Positions 35,894-46,127 are shown, numbered from the stretch's first letter. The stretch: DNA of 64,000 nucleotides from Roseburia hominis A2-183 (GCF_000225345.1 NC_015977.1:2773501-2837500), one strand, 5' to 3'. Notes: generated by a model not told the origin, from the sequence alone. Program-made: numbers and translations.

Positions 35894-37129
35894 CTAGGAA
35901 CCGGACGGAATCCGCACGAGAATCCGCTTCCCGCCGCGCTCCGCCATGGCAAGCACCGGCACGTGCTTTTTCCGGAGCAGATGCACCACCGGATATGCCG
36001 CAAATACATCCCCCTCGACGTAAACGGCCTCCGGACGGCACTGCAGGATCTGTTTCACATAATCCTTGTTCCGAAGCTTCCAGTCGGCTTTTTCCATCGC
36101 CACTTCACCGTAACTGCCGTCCTGTTCCAGTTCCGGCAGCTCTGGCAGCGGCATGTGATAGATCTGCGCTTCCGCCATCCCCGGCAGTTCTCTTAAAAGT
36201 TCATCCGCTGTCTCTCCGCCGCCCACGTTTACAAGCGCCTTCTCCTCCTTAAAGCTGTCCAGACTGATCCGGCATGCCTCCACTGCATCGGAAAGTTCCC
36301 CGACCGTCATGAGAAAACCGCCCTTATGGCAGAAAACGGCGCTCTCTAAACCTGATGCCTCCGCCAGTTCTTCCTTTTCCAGTCCGAGCCAGCATTCCGG
36401 GAAGCTGCACTTATAATGGAGAGAATACTCCCGCTTCTGCGGCTGGATACAGTATCCGCCCCGGTTCGACGGGAAAATCACAAACGCAATCCCGGTCTCC
36501 GACAGGCGTTTCTGGCACGGGATAAAATAGGGCAATATGAGAATCGCGGCATCGCGCTCCGCCGTCTCCCCGGACACTACGGCACGCTCATGCGCCGCCA
36601 GCACTTCCTCGATCTGACGGTCGGCGCGCTCATTTCCGCGATAGCGCTCAAATTTATTTTCAAGAATCATGCCTGCCACGCTGACCGCCTGAAAAAAGGC
36701 GGCATCGCTTCCGCCCTGCGCATCCCATGCCGGGTTAAAATTGCCAATGAGCGTCGCCAGCTCGTTTTTCTCCCCGGTGTTGTCGTTATTATCCAACGGC
36801 TGTACAAACGCCTCGTCAAATTCCGCCGCCAGCTCCTCCCCGAGGATTGCTCCCCCGAGTTCCTCCCACAGCAGTCCGAACGCCGCATAGGGCACACCGT
36901 TCTCCCGCACCCGGCTGTCTTTCTGATGATGGTCGTACCGTCCTCTTCCGATGTCAAACACGATCCCGGCAAAATTCTCCGGCACCCTGTTGCCGCGCGT
37001 AATTACAATCTCCGGATTCAGGTAAAGCAGCAGCGCCGCGGAAAACACATCGTCTGCATGAAATTTCCCTCCGTGTGTAAACGCCGCCGCGTCTTTTCTC
37101 TGAATCTGTTCCAGTAAGTCTTCCGTCAT
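35894..37129 (-). CDS. MYG1-family (UPF0160) predicted DHH-type hydrolase
   Basis: 411 residues. The N-terminal half has the MYG1/DHH-like metal site: FHADDVFSAALL near residue 22, FDIGRGRYDHHQ near 53 and VQPLDNNDN near 110. MYG1 of eukaryotes is a 3'-5' RNA exonuclease; bacterial members are uncharacterised. The last ~120 residues (QYH to the end) are an added domain. It overlaps the transglutaminase gene by 4 bases. Confidence 0.85.
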   Translation of the reverse strand: MTEDLLEQIQRKDAAAFTHGGKFHADDVFSAALLLYLNPEIVITRGNRVPENFAGIVFDIGRGRYDHHQKDSRVRENGVPYAAFGLLWEELGGAILGEELAAEFDEAFVQPLDNNDNTGEKNELATLIGNFNPAWDAQGGSDAAFFQAVSVAGMILENKFERYRGNERADRQIEEVLAAHERAVVSGETAERDAAILILPYFIPCQKRLSETGIAFVIFPSNRGGYCIQPQKREYSLHYKCSFPECWLGLEKEELAEASGLESAVFCHKGGFLMTVGELSDAVEACRISLDSFKEEKALVNVGGGETADELLRELPGMAEAQIYHMPLPELPELEQDGSYGEVAMEKADWKLRNKDYVKQILQCRPEAVYVEGDVFAAYPVVHLLRKKHVPVLAMAERGGKRILVRIPSGS

Positions 37130-38148
37130 TCTTTTTCTCCCTCATTTGCTTCTTCCATCACAACACTCGCCTCCGGCGCGCTGCCCGCCTCCACATAATC
37201 GAACCGGAGCACCGCCTGCTGCCAGTTCACACTGACTCTGGCGCTTTTTTCTCGCTCCCTGCCGGCCGCGGAAATCTGTTCTAACAGTTCCCCCAAGACC
37301 TCCCTGGTGAGATACCCGCCCCTCCAGTGAAAGGTAAACGTTTTTCCTTTTTTTGCTGTCTGAAGCGCACGTTTATAGACATCCTCCATCTTCGTGAAGG
37401 AAAGCTTTTTCTCCCGATAATAAAAATGCTGTGCATCCGTACATTCCGGCGCAGGCGCGATCAGGGGCTGATGATCCCGGAATACGCTCTTGTCGCAGAG
37501 ATTGAAATAATCGTACCGGATCTGTGCTCCCGCACCGAGCGTGTTGTCAAATGTGGCATCCAGATGATAATACTGCCCGCCGATTTTTACAATGTTCCAC
37601 GTATGGCGGTATTTGATCCCCTTCTCTGGGCAGTTTCCGCACAGAGCAATCACGCACCAAACGCCAAGCGCATCGCAAAGCACCTTTACTGACTTTGCGA
37701 TTCCCTCACAGACGCCCACACCCTGTCCGAGAGGACCTATGATCTCATGGGAATACGGCTTTTTCAGCTTATCGTAGTGCACGTTTTCGCAGATAAAGTC
37801 ATGGACGTATTTTTCTTTCTCCCACTCGGAGAGATTCTGCGCCGCGCGCGCCAGTTTTTCCACCCGCGCCTTCATCGCCTTCTGGTGCTCTCTGATCTTG
37901 CCTTTTTCAAAGAGGTATTCCGGCAGGAACACAAGGTTCGCCGACTCCGGATAATACCGGTACTTGTAGCCGGTCGCCCAGAAAATCTCCGGATGATCCA
38001 GCCGCAGCAGGAAAAATACCTGATAGAGATCCTCCGCCTCAAGGCGCGGCATCGGAATGGCATCCTCCAACGCCAATAGTCCCTGCAGCATCGCATGATA
38101 TGCCGCCTGCTTTGTTTTGTCCATTTTGCTGTAATAATATGCTTCCAT
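37126..38148 (-). CDS. Transglutaminase-like domain protein
   Basis: 340 residues without a signal peptide. The transglutaminase/protease fold shows the catalytic Cys in GQGVGVCEGIAKSVK near residue 152, His in YRHTWNIVKI near 187, and Asp in YYHLDATFDN near 202. The N-terminal ~110 residues are helical. Probable cysteine peptidase or a cytoplasmic structural homologue; role unknown. Coupled by overlap to the MYG1-like gene. Confidence 0.88.
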   Translation of the reverse strand: MEAYYYSKMDKTKQAAYHAMLQGLLALEDAIPMPRLEAEDLYQVFFLLRLDHPEIFWATGYKYRYYPESANLVFLPEYLFEKGKIREHQKAMKARVEKLARAAQNLSEWEKEKYVHDFICENVHYDKLKKPYSHEIIGPLGQGVGVCEGIAKSVKVLCDALGVWCVIALCGNCPEKGIKYRHTWNIVKIGGQYYHLDATFDNTLGAGAQIRYDYFNLCDKSVFRDHQPLIAPAPECTDAQHFYYREKKLSFTKMEDVYKRALQTAKKGKTFTFHWRGGYLTREVLGELLEQISAAGREREKSARVSVNWQQAVLRFDYVEAGSAPEASVVMEEANEGEKE

Positions 38149-38289
38149 CGTTGTCTCCGTGTAGTTATATGAGCTGGACTATGAGCTGGGGTTCCTGTCG
38201 GATTCTGGGATTGGGCTTTTGCCTCGATCCGGCAGAGTTCCGACAGATGACCTGTCACTTTCCACTGGGTTTCCTGGCTGATTGAGGAA

Positions 38290-39678
38290 TCAGGCTTCCT
38301 GTCCGGCGAGCGCCTGACTTCTCCGGTGCACTCTCCGTCTCACAAAGTAAAAACAGATTACCTGCAGGACAATCGTGATAATCCACGACGCTGGATAAGA
38401 TATAAACAGAATCGCCAGTGATCTGTGGTATGGAAAAATGCCAAAAATCCACACCACTCTCGTACCAACCGTTCCGATGACCGACAACACCATCGGCACC
38501 GCGGAATATCCCATGCCGCGCAGCGCCCCCGGGAACAAATCCATCCAGCCGCAAAGAAAATAGGTGATCGTCGTGTATGCAAGGATCTCCATACCGCACG
38601 CAATTACCTCGGCATCCTCCGTGTAGATCTGTAAAATTTCCGGTCCGAACCCATAGCAGATGCATCCCAAAACCACAGCGACCACGACCGATAAGATCAT
38701 GCAGTCTGCCAGCACACGATCCATGCGCTTTAATTTTCCAACGCCGTAATTCTGGCTGGTAAAGCTCATGCACGCCTGTGTGATGGAGTTCACCGAGACA
38801 TACAAGAAGCCGAGCAGATTGTTTGCCGCCGTGTAGCCTGCCATCGCCGTCGATCCGAACGAATTGACCGAGGACTGCAGGAGCACATTGGAAAAGTTAA
38901 TGACCGTACTCTGGATTCCTGCCGGAACGCCGACCGAAAAGATCTGCTTCAAGTAGTACCCTTTCATGCCAAGCTCGGAAAACCGCAGCCGGTAACTGCT
39001 CTCCGACCGACAGAGGCACCGCAGCACCAGCACGCAGGAAATCATCTGCGAGATGACCGTGGCGATCGCCACACCGGCAACGCCGAGCTTGAATACAATG
39101 ACAAGCACCATATTCAAGCACGCGTTGATAACTCCCGCAATCATCAAAAACAGCAGCGGACGTTTTGTGTCCCCGACGGCGCGCAGAATCGCCGCGCCAT
39201 AATTGTAGAGCATGAAAAACGGCATTCCCAGAAAATAAATCCGCATATAAAGTGCCGACAGTCCGATGACGTCGTCCGGTGTCCCCATCAGCGCCAGCGC
39301 TCCCTTGGAAAAAACAAGTCCCACCAGCGCCATGATAATTCCACTGACCAGTGCCAGGGTTATCGCGGTATGTACGGTCTCAGACACCTCTTTCTCACGC
39401 CCCGCCGCATAGAAACGCGCCGTCAGTACATTTGCCCCCAGCGAAATTCCGATAAACAGATTCGTGAACACGTTGATGAGCGCACTGGTCGATCCCACCG
39501 CTGCCAGCGCCTGGCTGCCGGAAAACCTGCCCACCACGATAATATCTACCGCATTGAACATCAGCTGTAAAATGCCCGACAGCATGAGCGGCAGCGAGAA
39601 GGAAATCAATTTGTCCATAATCGTTCCATTGCACATATCAATCTCATATTTATTCTTTTTTGCCGTTGTCTGTTCCAT
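38290..39678 (-). CDS. MATE-family efflux transporter
   Basis: 462-residue MATE pump with 12 helices. Typical segments are MDKLISFSLPLMLSGILQLMF at the N-terminus, VVGRFSGSQALAAVGS, and TSQNYGVGKLKRMDR. The start is uncertain: ATG 39678 with AGGAG 11 bases upstream, or ATG 39717. A basic tail (RRRVHRRSQ) ends the protein. Third MATE gene in the window counting the 5'-truncated one. Confidence 0.93.
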   Translation of the reverse strand: MEQTTAKKNKYEIDMCNGTIMDKLISFSLPLMLSGILQLMFNAVDIIVVGRFSGSQALAAVGSTSALINVFTNLFIGISLGANVLTARFYAAGREKEVSETVHTAITLALVSGIIMALVGLVFSKGALALMGTPDDVIGLSALYMRIYFLGMPFFMLYNYGAAILRAVGDTKRPLLFLMIAGVINACLNMVLVIVFKLGVAGVAIATVISQMISCVLVLRCLCRSESSYRLRFSELGMKGYYLKQIFSVGVPAGIQSTVINFSNVLLQSSVNSFGSTAMAGYTAANNLLGFLYVSVNSITQACMSFTSQNYGVGKLKRMDRVLADCMILSVVVAVVLGCICYGFGPEILQIYTEDAEVIACGMEILAYTTITYFLCGWMDLFPGALRGMGYSAVPMVLSVIGTVGTRVVWIFGIFPYHRSLAILFISYPASWIITIVLQVICFYFVRRRVHRRSQALAGQEA

Positions 39679-39739
39679 CTCTGTCACCGCTCCTGTTCTG
39701 TGTCTTATCTGTTTCATCCACTTCCCGTTCTATCTTTTC

Positions 39740-40009
39740 TTAAATCCAGTTAAAGTCTCCGCCGGTAATCGCAAGACTTAAGAGCGCATCCATTTTCGCC
39801 ACTTCCTCCTCGCCCTCGATTTTCTGCAGAAGCACTGCCGTATCTGTCACGTCCGCAAGCGTTTCATCCGGCCCGATCTCATAATCAACCTCCGATGCAC
39901 AATCCGGACAGGGAATCCGCGTCATCGTCTGCAAGGACAGAAACCGATTCCCGCACTTTTTACATTCATAATATCCGCACTGCTTTGTGCCATCCGGTAC
40001 ATAATACAT
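39740..40009 (-). CDS. Small zinc-ribbon protein
   Basis: 89 residues. Two CxxC knuckles, CKKC near residue 17 and CPDC near 34, form a zinc ribbon. An acidic C-terminal half follows (GPDETLADVTD...). Probable nucleic-acid or protein binding, otherwise unknown. Own promoter at 40045-40073. Last core-like gene before the AT-rich region. Confidence 0.75.
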   Translation of the reverse strand: MYYVPDGTKQCGYYECKKCGNRFLSLQTMTRIPCPDCASEVDYEIGPDETLADVTDTAVLLQKIEGEEEVAKMDALLSLAITGGDFNWI

Positions 40010-40044
40010 GGTAAAACCTCCTTTTGCCTGTCACTATGTATCCC

Positions 40045-40073
40045 ATTTTAGCATGATAGCTTTTAAAACACAA
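40045..40073 (-). promoter_or_regulatory. Promoter of the zinc-ribbon gene
   Basis: Extended -10 TGCTAAAAT with TAAAAT at 40045-40050, and TTGTGT at 40068-40073 after a 17-base spacer. Confidence 0.65.
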
Positions 40074-40111
40074 ATGCAGGGTATGTCTTGAGGGCAAGAC
40101 ATACCCTGCAT
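40074..40111. repeat. Perfect 17-bp inverted repeat
   Basis: ATGCAGGGTATGTCTTG-aggg-CAAGACATACCCTGCAT. No T-run on either side. It adjoins the -35 of the zinc-ribbon promoter and marks the change from core-like to AT-rich sequence. An operator, a terminator-like hairpin or a recombination site are all possible. Confidence 0.75.
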
Positions 40112-40180
40112 GGGAGAGTCGAAAGATGACGGCAAATGACAGGGCAATGGTCTATCCTTACCAAATTGATTTTATTTGAA

Positions 40181-41443
40181 TTACAATTTCTTCTCCACCT
40201 TCTCCAATTCATCCAACAATGCCGGTTTTCTTGGATATCTCTGCTTCAATTCCTCAATTAAAGACTTAGCGGTATCATTACCCTTCCATTTTATAAGCTG
40301 TGCCATATTCTTCGTTATCTTCTTATATTCTCGTCTATCCTTTGCCTGAGCACAGCTTTCACTTATTTCCTTATAACACAACTCATATATCTGCTCTGGA
40401 TATTCCTTCACCAAATATTTTCCATAATAAAACAAATCATACGGATTCTCCATTACATCTTCAAGTAATCTCTTCTTTTCATTTTCTGAAATAAGAACAC
40501 TGCGGTAGCAAACAGTTCGCTTGCTATCCTTTAATTCATCCAATAGACTCTTGTAATTCTCATTCCATGCACCACACTCTCTGTAAATCTGTTTCAAAAC
40601 ACCCCAGAACTTCTCATTTCCCATTAATAACAGCTTTTTTGCCTGTGCGATTTGCTTTTCCCTGTTGTTTGCTGTCTTATATATGTCATATAGCACATTA
40701 TTCCAATCTTCCGGATCACCACTACGATAATGCCATGTATTTTCTGCATTTGCCTTCTCTAAACAAAGCTTCTCTGCTTCATCATAATTCTTCTCTTCCA
40801 TAGCATCCTTAATCGCTATAATACAGAGTTAATTTATCAGAATATTCTGATATAACTCCTTCTGCGTATTCTCTTTGCCATATAAATGTCTATGTAAAAG
40901 ATATCTTACAATCAAATCTTCTTTTTTCGTGTATTCTGGAAAATAATCCTCCCGCGAAATTTCCAACAAAGTATCCAAAACTTTTTCAAGTTTCTTTGCA
41001 CTCTTTTCATCACACAGGCAAATCCCACTTTTCAGCAGGTTATAGCGCCAGTCAGTCCAACCATCAAACACACTCTTTTTTGCCTCTTTTATAATTAATG
41101 CAAGTGCTTGATCCCGCATTTGTTTGTCTTCTTTTTCGATTTCTTTTGTGCATTTGTCTATCAGTTCGTATGTACACATGATAACATCTGTAAGCATTCC
41201 CGAACTACTATCCGCATGAGATGCTAACTTAACGCTAGATACCAAAATGTATGCAGCCGCCTCAAGTGCAGCCATATAGCCACGCATTTCTAAGGTCTCA
41301 GCACACATATCAAGGCATGCATGCATATCCATACAAATATTATCACAGCTGCTCCAACCAATGTATCCCCGATGGGTGTTACATTTAATTGATGCAGCAA
41401 TCGTTTTTTTCACTATCGGCATAATATCTTCTGTGGGTATCAT
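40181..41443 (-). pseudogene. SWIM-protein C-terminal-like gene split by an in-frame stop
   Basis: Two ORFs (41443-40829 and 40801-40181) lie in the same reading frame, separated by one TAA at 40829-40831 after QNILIN. Codons between them continue sensibly (LCIIAIKDA-MEEKNYDEAEKL). Without the stop the protein would be about 420 residues of helical, TPR-like repeats, similar to the region following the zinc finger in SWIM-domain proteins. The SWIM finger itself is not found upstream. Best explained as a nonsense-mutated, possibly 5'-truncated gene. Confidence 0.7.
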
Positions 41444-41458
41444 AGCAGCTCTTTTCTT

Positions 41459-41637
41459 TTATTCAACAATATCAATCTTATGCCTTTCACACCATTGCCT
41501 TGCGATTTTTTTATAAGCTTCATCACGACGTATTTTTTTCATCGTGTCAGGCGCAATTTCTGCCTTTTACGCAAATCAGATTTGCTCATTTTTTTATCCA
41601 CTAATAATTTTCATAATTTGTTATATGACACAGCCAT
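41459..41637 (-). pseudogene. XRE-type HTH remnant
   Basis: From ATG 41637 (GGAG upstream) the frame reads MAVSYNKL, then a TGA where family members have Trp (KLWKLL), then VDKKMSKSDLRK, a one-base deletion, and AEIAPDTMKKIRRDEAYKK to a stop at 41459. This matches small Cro/CI-type regulators with one nonsense and one frameshift mutation. Confidence 0.6.
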
Positions 41638-41675
41638 AGCAATATCTCCTACTCCCACTCCATATCGTCTATTTT

Positions 41676-44600
41676 TTACACATTTATTATATCAATGAAA
41701 CTCGGAATAAACTCTCTGAAGTACCTTCTATTTTTCCAATCATTTATATTACCAATAAATGCTATTCTATATTTTGCTCTGGTGCATGCAACATTAAGTA
41801 TATTAGCTTTCTTTACCACCCAATTCATTGCACCTGCACTTTTATTTGAACAACCTAATACCAAAAGTACCTCATTCGCATCTTTCCCTTGAAAAGTATG
41901 TACTGTACCAACACAATTTTTCGTCCACTTTGACAAAATTTGCTTATCATATCCTTTTACTGAAAAGTAGCTAATGATAAACTTACGCATTGATTCTGCA
42001 ACTGTTCTAAAAGGTGTAATTATAAAAATCTTATCATCTGTCTCAAACAAATCTGAATATATATGTACTGCATCTTCCATTAATTGGCATACTCTCTCTG
42101 CTTGATTTTTCACAAAATGATCCTTACCACCATTTTCTTCCCCTTCCACATTAATCCATCCAGATTTTTTTATCAAAAATAGATTTTCCGGTTTCAAATA
42201 TTCTTCCTTCTTATTTGTTTTATTAAACATTCTATTGTCATATGAAATCAAATTTGAAATAGAAAACATTGGTTCTATGCACCTTCTGTGAACAACCAAC
42301 GGGCAACCAACCTGGCGTTCCCCGATCATACCATTAAACTCATTTATATTATCAGAAAAAGTCTGAACTGAATTTTCGATCACCTTATATGCATTTGCTA
42401 CGCAAGTACTATCAGCTAGTATATCAATTAACACTTTAGGAATTGTTACAACAGGTTCTACTTGCAACGGATCTCCCACAACAACAGCCCGCCTTGTTCT
42501 ATAAATTGCTCCTAAAGCAGACTGTGGAACTGCCTGTCCGGATTCGTCAATGATAAGCATACCTAAACTCATATTCCCAGCATGTTTTAAAAATCTTCCC
42601 ACCGAAGCAAAAGTAGAAGACAACACAGGTATCACTACTGACAATGAATTAAACAAATGTGGAAACATCTGTTGTTTTTCTGCTATTGTGTATTTTCCAT
42701 TGTTATATGCTTCATATACAAACAGATTTCTTTTTATATATGGCGATTCTAAAATAAACGCTTTTCGCACTTGTAATGAAGCATAAAACAATGCCTCCCT
42801 CGCCATATCATATTCCTCAAATGTCCATGGACACGCATTCTGCGAATCCTCAGATTCCTTAATATTTTTATAGAAATTCCTATCCGCAAAATTATTTTTG
42901 TATTTGTTTTTTAAAGACTCCTTATCTCCATATATTTTTTCTTCAAGTATCTGTACCTGCTTTTCTAAAGTAGAGATTATACTATATTGCTTTTCAATTT
43001 TTGTACATACTTCTTCTGTATTTTTCACAGCCAAACTATATCTATGTTTAATATCTTCGTGCTTAATTATTAACCCATCAATATATTTTTGTTTTTCAGC
43101 AATATGCCTGCCTATTTTCCCTATTCCAAAAAGGATAAGTAGTTTCTTAAAAATAGAGCTATGTTCCTTAATATACTTAATTTCCTCTTCCTGCTCTAAA
43201 GTCAACTGTTCATTACTTTCTAATTCCGTTCTTACCTCATTTAACTTTACATTTAACTGCTCCTTTTCTATGAGCAACTGTTTTAAATCCAATTTACTCT
43301 TCGCAAAACTCTCTCCTTCTTTATAAAAATCATCCAAGAGTTTTTGGTCCTTTTTTATGCCTTCTCTTAATAACAAAACCTTTCCTTTAGCTACATTAAA
43401 CTTATCAACAGCTTCCTCCCACGAAATACTATCTTCTCTTGCAAGATCTAATGTTACTTTATCCGAAGCATCATTTTTTTTAGCGAATACACAAGATTCT
43501 AAAACTTCTGTAACATAGGATTTTCTACCCATACGAGCTGATATTAATCCCCATGCACCGCCCTCTTTACCTAAAAGATTATCTGCTACCGCTGAAAAAT
43601 ACACTTCTTTATTTATTTCTCTGTCAAAGTAATCTGTCCTAGTTTTATCCTTTCCCATATCGCAAGATTTCGGTAAATCGAGTGTGACATTTTCTACAGC
43701 TCCATTATTATTTGATACCACAAGAATTCCATATTTAGAAATTTCTTCTGGTATTTCATAATATTTTTCTGTATAACTAGCATTTGATGCAGATTCAACT
43801 TTCCTAGGAACAAAATTACTACCACCTATTCCTTTTTTAATTAAAACTTCTGCTAGTTGGACAACATTTGAAGCTATTATTTCTTTCAAAAGAGTTGTTT
43901 TTCCCGTTCCTGGTGGTCCATTTACTGAAAATATTTTTTCTTTTCTATCCTTTTCTGATATAGCTATGTTTATAGCTATTTGCTGCATTAATGTCGGAGA
44001 AAACTTTGATGGATATTTTCCCATTGGAAATCTATCTACTTCCAACCATTTTTTCATGGAACAAACATCGCTATCTATCATTATCCTTTTTTGTTTTTCT
44101 TCCAATAATGAAGTGGTATATTTTATCAAATTCTCATTATTCTCATAGTTTTTCTGAACATTTTCTATTTCGTCCAAATAAAAACTGGTAAAGTCACTTG
44201 TTTCATCTTCTTTTTTCAAACCTTTGCACGCATATACTTTATCCGAAGCACTTTTTAGCCCAATTTCATTTTCAGACTTAATTCTCAGTTTATCAAATAT
44301 AATATTTTTTACTATTGTTACATCTTCAAACTCCAATATTCGTACATTATTTTGTTTAAGTATTTCATTTACTTCTTCATCTAGCTTCCATATATTTTCT
44401 TGCATAATATTAACATTTATGCCCTCGGCTTTTATCATGCAAAGTACAGCGTAAAAGAACGGGCTGACTTGCAAACCCTCTTCTGTAATTTTCCCATCTA
44501 AATCTATCTGAACAGAAAAAGCATAAAACCGTCCTGTCAATTCATTTATCTCCGCATATTTTTCCCTATCCAATTTGCATTTTTCAGCCATTTTTTCAAC

Positions 44601-44882
44601 AAAATCTTTAGTTCTATAACAGCCACAATAAATATTTGCTCGATTATATAAACTCTCATCAGATTTGTTCTTCTGTCTCAAATACTCATTATGAGCCTTG
44701 TATCTTTTTAATGGCAAACTTCTGATACTGTGATCATTGTAATACGCATCAAACGGAATATTCTGTTTTCCCTCTTTTATTGTTAAAACCAATGCCGGAT
44801 AATCTGATGGTGTAAAATATTCTTCTAATTTCCAAAAATTAAATATCTTATTACATTCCGCTGTTAAAGAGCTGTTTATCAT
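41676..44882 (-). CDS. Superfamily 1 DNA/RNA helicase (Dna2/Upf1-like) with coiled-coil insert
   Basis: About 1068 residues. Walker A NGPPGTGKTTLLKEI near residue 330, motif II LIIDESGQAVPQSAL near 795, GDPLQVEPVV, motif IV-V IITPFRTVAESM, FQGKDANEVLLVLGCS, and motif VI NVACTRAKYRIAF near the C-terminus. Between motifs Ia and II lies a ~200-residue coiled coil (about 500-680). ATG at 44882; the upstream GTG in frame overlaps the acetyltransferase gene. AT-rich codon use unlike the core genes. Similar single helicases occur in defence islands, but no partner is evident. Confidence 0.85.
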   Translation of the reverse strand: MINSSLTAECNKIFNFWKLEEYFTPSDYPALVLTIKEGKQNIPFDAYYNDHSIRSLPLKRYKAHNEYLRQKNKSDESLYNRANIYCGCYRTKDFVEKMAEKCKLDREKYAEINELTGRFYAFSVQIDLDGKITEEGLQVSPFFYAVLCMIKAEGINVNIMQENIWKLDEEVNEILKQNNVRILEFEDVTIVKNIIFDKLRIKSENEIGLKSASDKVYACKGLKKEDETSDFTSFYLDEIENVQKNYENNENLIKYTTSLLEEKQKRIMIDSDVCSMKKWLEVDRFPMGKYPSKFSPTLMQQIAINIAISEKDRKEKIFSVNGPPGTGKTTLLKEIIASNVVQLAEVLIKKGIGGSNFVPRKVESASNASYTEKYYEIPEEISKYGILVVSNNNGAVENVTLDLPKSCDMGKDKTRTDYFDREINKEVYFSAVADNLLGKEGGAWGLISARMGRKSYVTEVLESCVFAKKNDASDKVTLDLAREDSISWEEAVDKFNVAKGKVLLLREGIKKDQKLLDDFYKEGESFAKSKLDLKQLLIEKEQLNVKLNEVRTELESNEQLTLEQEEEIKYIKEHSSIFKKLLILFGIGKIGRHIAEKQKYIDGLIIKHEDIKHRYSLAVKNTEEVCTKIEKQYSIISTLEKQVQILEEKIYGDKESLKNKYKNNFADRNFYKNIKESEDSQNACPWTFEEYDMAREALFYASLQVRKAFILESPYIKRNLFVYEAYNNGKYTIAEKQQMFPHLFNSLSVVIPVLSSTFASVGRFLKHAGNMSLGMLIIDESGQAVPQSALGAIYRTRRAVVVGDPLQVEPVVTIPKVLIDILADSTCVANAYKVIENSVQTFSDNINEFNGMIGERQVGCPLVVHRRCIEPMFSISNLISYDNRMFNKTNKKEEYLKPENLFLIKKSGWINVEGEENGGKDHFVKNQAERVCQLMEDAVHIYSDLFETDDKIFIITPFRTVAESMRKFIISYFSVKGYDKQILSKWTKNCVGTVHTFQGKDANEVLLVLGCSNKSAGAMNWVVKKANILNVACTRAKYRIAFIGNINDWKNRRYFREFIPSFIDIINV

Positions 44883-44896
44883 TATATACCTACTTT

Positions 44897-45391
44897 CTAA
44901 TTGGAACACACATAGCTATGCTTCAGCTTCAGCTCCATTTCATCTTCCATTTTTACAAATCCATACTTTTCATATAACGGTCGTCCCATCTCTGTCGCCT
45001 CTAAAGCAATCTGTGATACGCCCTGTTTCCTTACATCCTTTACAAGTAAATCTAATGTATGAAATGCAATCCCCTGTCTCCGATATTCTGATGCCGTATA
45101 CATATTCATAATGTACGCCTTTTTACCAGTTGGATTATGATATGTTGGCATAACCTGATAAAAGCTGACACCGCCGGCACCAATAAAAGTTTCGTTATCA
45201 TACACAAGATATGCAATATGCTCACCATTTTCTAATGTTCGCTTATAATACTCATAGGATTCTTTTTCCACCAATGACATATCCACATCATCCGACAGTT
45301 TATTGGCAGCACGAAGGACAATGATTCTTGTTCTTACCAGTTCATTGATATCTTCTATCGTTGCTTTTTTGTATTCATAGATTTCTTTCAT
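44897..45391 (-). CDS. GNAT-family N-acetyltransferase
   Basis: 164-residue acetyl-CoA-dependent transferase. The GNAT motif A is in MYTASEYRRQGIAFHTLDLLVKD (R/Q-x-x-G-x-A) near residues 97-119. Substrate unknown. It lies 14 bases before the helicase start, same strand. Confidence 0.9.
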   Translation of the reverse strand: MKEIYEYKKATIEDINELVRTRIIVLRAANKLSDDVDMSLVEKESYEYYKRTLENGEHIAYLVYDNETFIGAGGVSFYQVMPTYHNPTGKKAYIMNMYTASEYRRQGIAFHTLDLLVKDVRKQGVSQIALEATEMGRPLYEKYGFVKMEDEMELKLKHSYVCSN

Positions 45392-45499
45392 CCTACACCT
45401 CTACCAGCAAAGACTCTCCCTCAGAATAATCTCCGCTAGTCCATTTCCATTTCTCCGAAAGTTCCATTTTCCCTTTCTCTAACACCATTGGTACACTAT

Positions 45500-46018
45500 G
45501 ACACTTACGTTCCAGATAAACTTTCATGCTGCGGTAACCAGCGACTCCCTTGTGCGAGTGGTAGATCTTCTTTTATTTGATTCTGTACTTCTGATTTACG
45601 GGTATAACAATCAGCTTTCCTGCGTTTTAGGTAGTTATAGTAAGCATTTGGACAGATTTCCAGCCTTCTGAGAAACCAGCGCCGGCCAAATTCAATATGA
45701 TGTTGTTCTGTGAATCGATAAGCCTCTAATCGATTTCCTTTGCAAAGAATGCCGCTGTTTTTTTAGGAATAGATTCTCTTTTTTGCTTCTTCCAGTTCTT
45801 TTCGTAACCGGAGATTCTCCTTCATGAGTTCCATTTCATTTGGTAAATCAGGATCTTCGTGAGCTTTAGCTTGACATTCTTTGCTTAATTCGCTGCACCA
45901 CTTGGAAATGCTGGCTTTGGATAGCCCATACTCAGCAGTGATGCTTTTGCAGGTACATCCTCTTCCGTATGAAGGCGTACAATTTTCTTCCTAAATTCAG
46001 GAGTGTAACTTTGTGGCA
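45500..46018 (-). pseudogene. IS3-family transposase relic (orfA and start of orfB)
   Basis: OrfA starts at the ATG near 46018 (MPQSYTPEFRKKIVRLHTEE), then indels break the frame near 45960 and 45785. Recognisable pieces continue in other frames: TAEYGLSKASISKWCSELS, MELMKENLRLRKELEEA, then orfB pieces EAYRFTEQHHIEFG, NAYYNYLKRRKAD and HKGVAGYRSMKVYLERK. The rest of orfB is gone. A 31-codon open tail (VLEKGKMELSEKWKWTSGDY) continues to just before the acetyltransferase and may be the end of the interrupted gene. Confidence 0.8.
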
Positions 46019-46080
46019 TAATATAACCTCTTTCCTCTGTTGAATTTATTATATCATCTTTTCTGCGCTGTTTTCTGCGC

Positions 46081-46127
46081 ATTCGAAGTTCCGCAGGAAC
46101 TTCGAATATGAACTCGTCAGAGTTCAT
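46081..46127. repeat. Two adjacent perfect palindromes
   Basis: ATTCGAAGTTCC-gca-GGAACTTCGAAT (46081-46107) and ATGAACTC-gtca-GAGTTCAT (46108-46127), directly joined, upstream of the IS3 relic. Role unknown. Confidence 0.7.

Noticed and set aside
31504..38285. Many long plus-strand ORFs opposite the operon genes
   Set aside because: They are high-G+C shadow frames without ribosome binding sites or family motifs.
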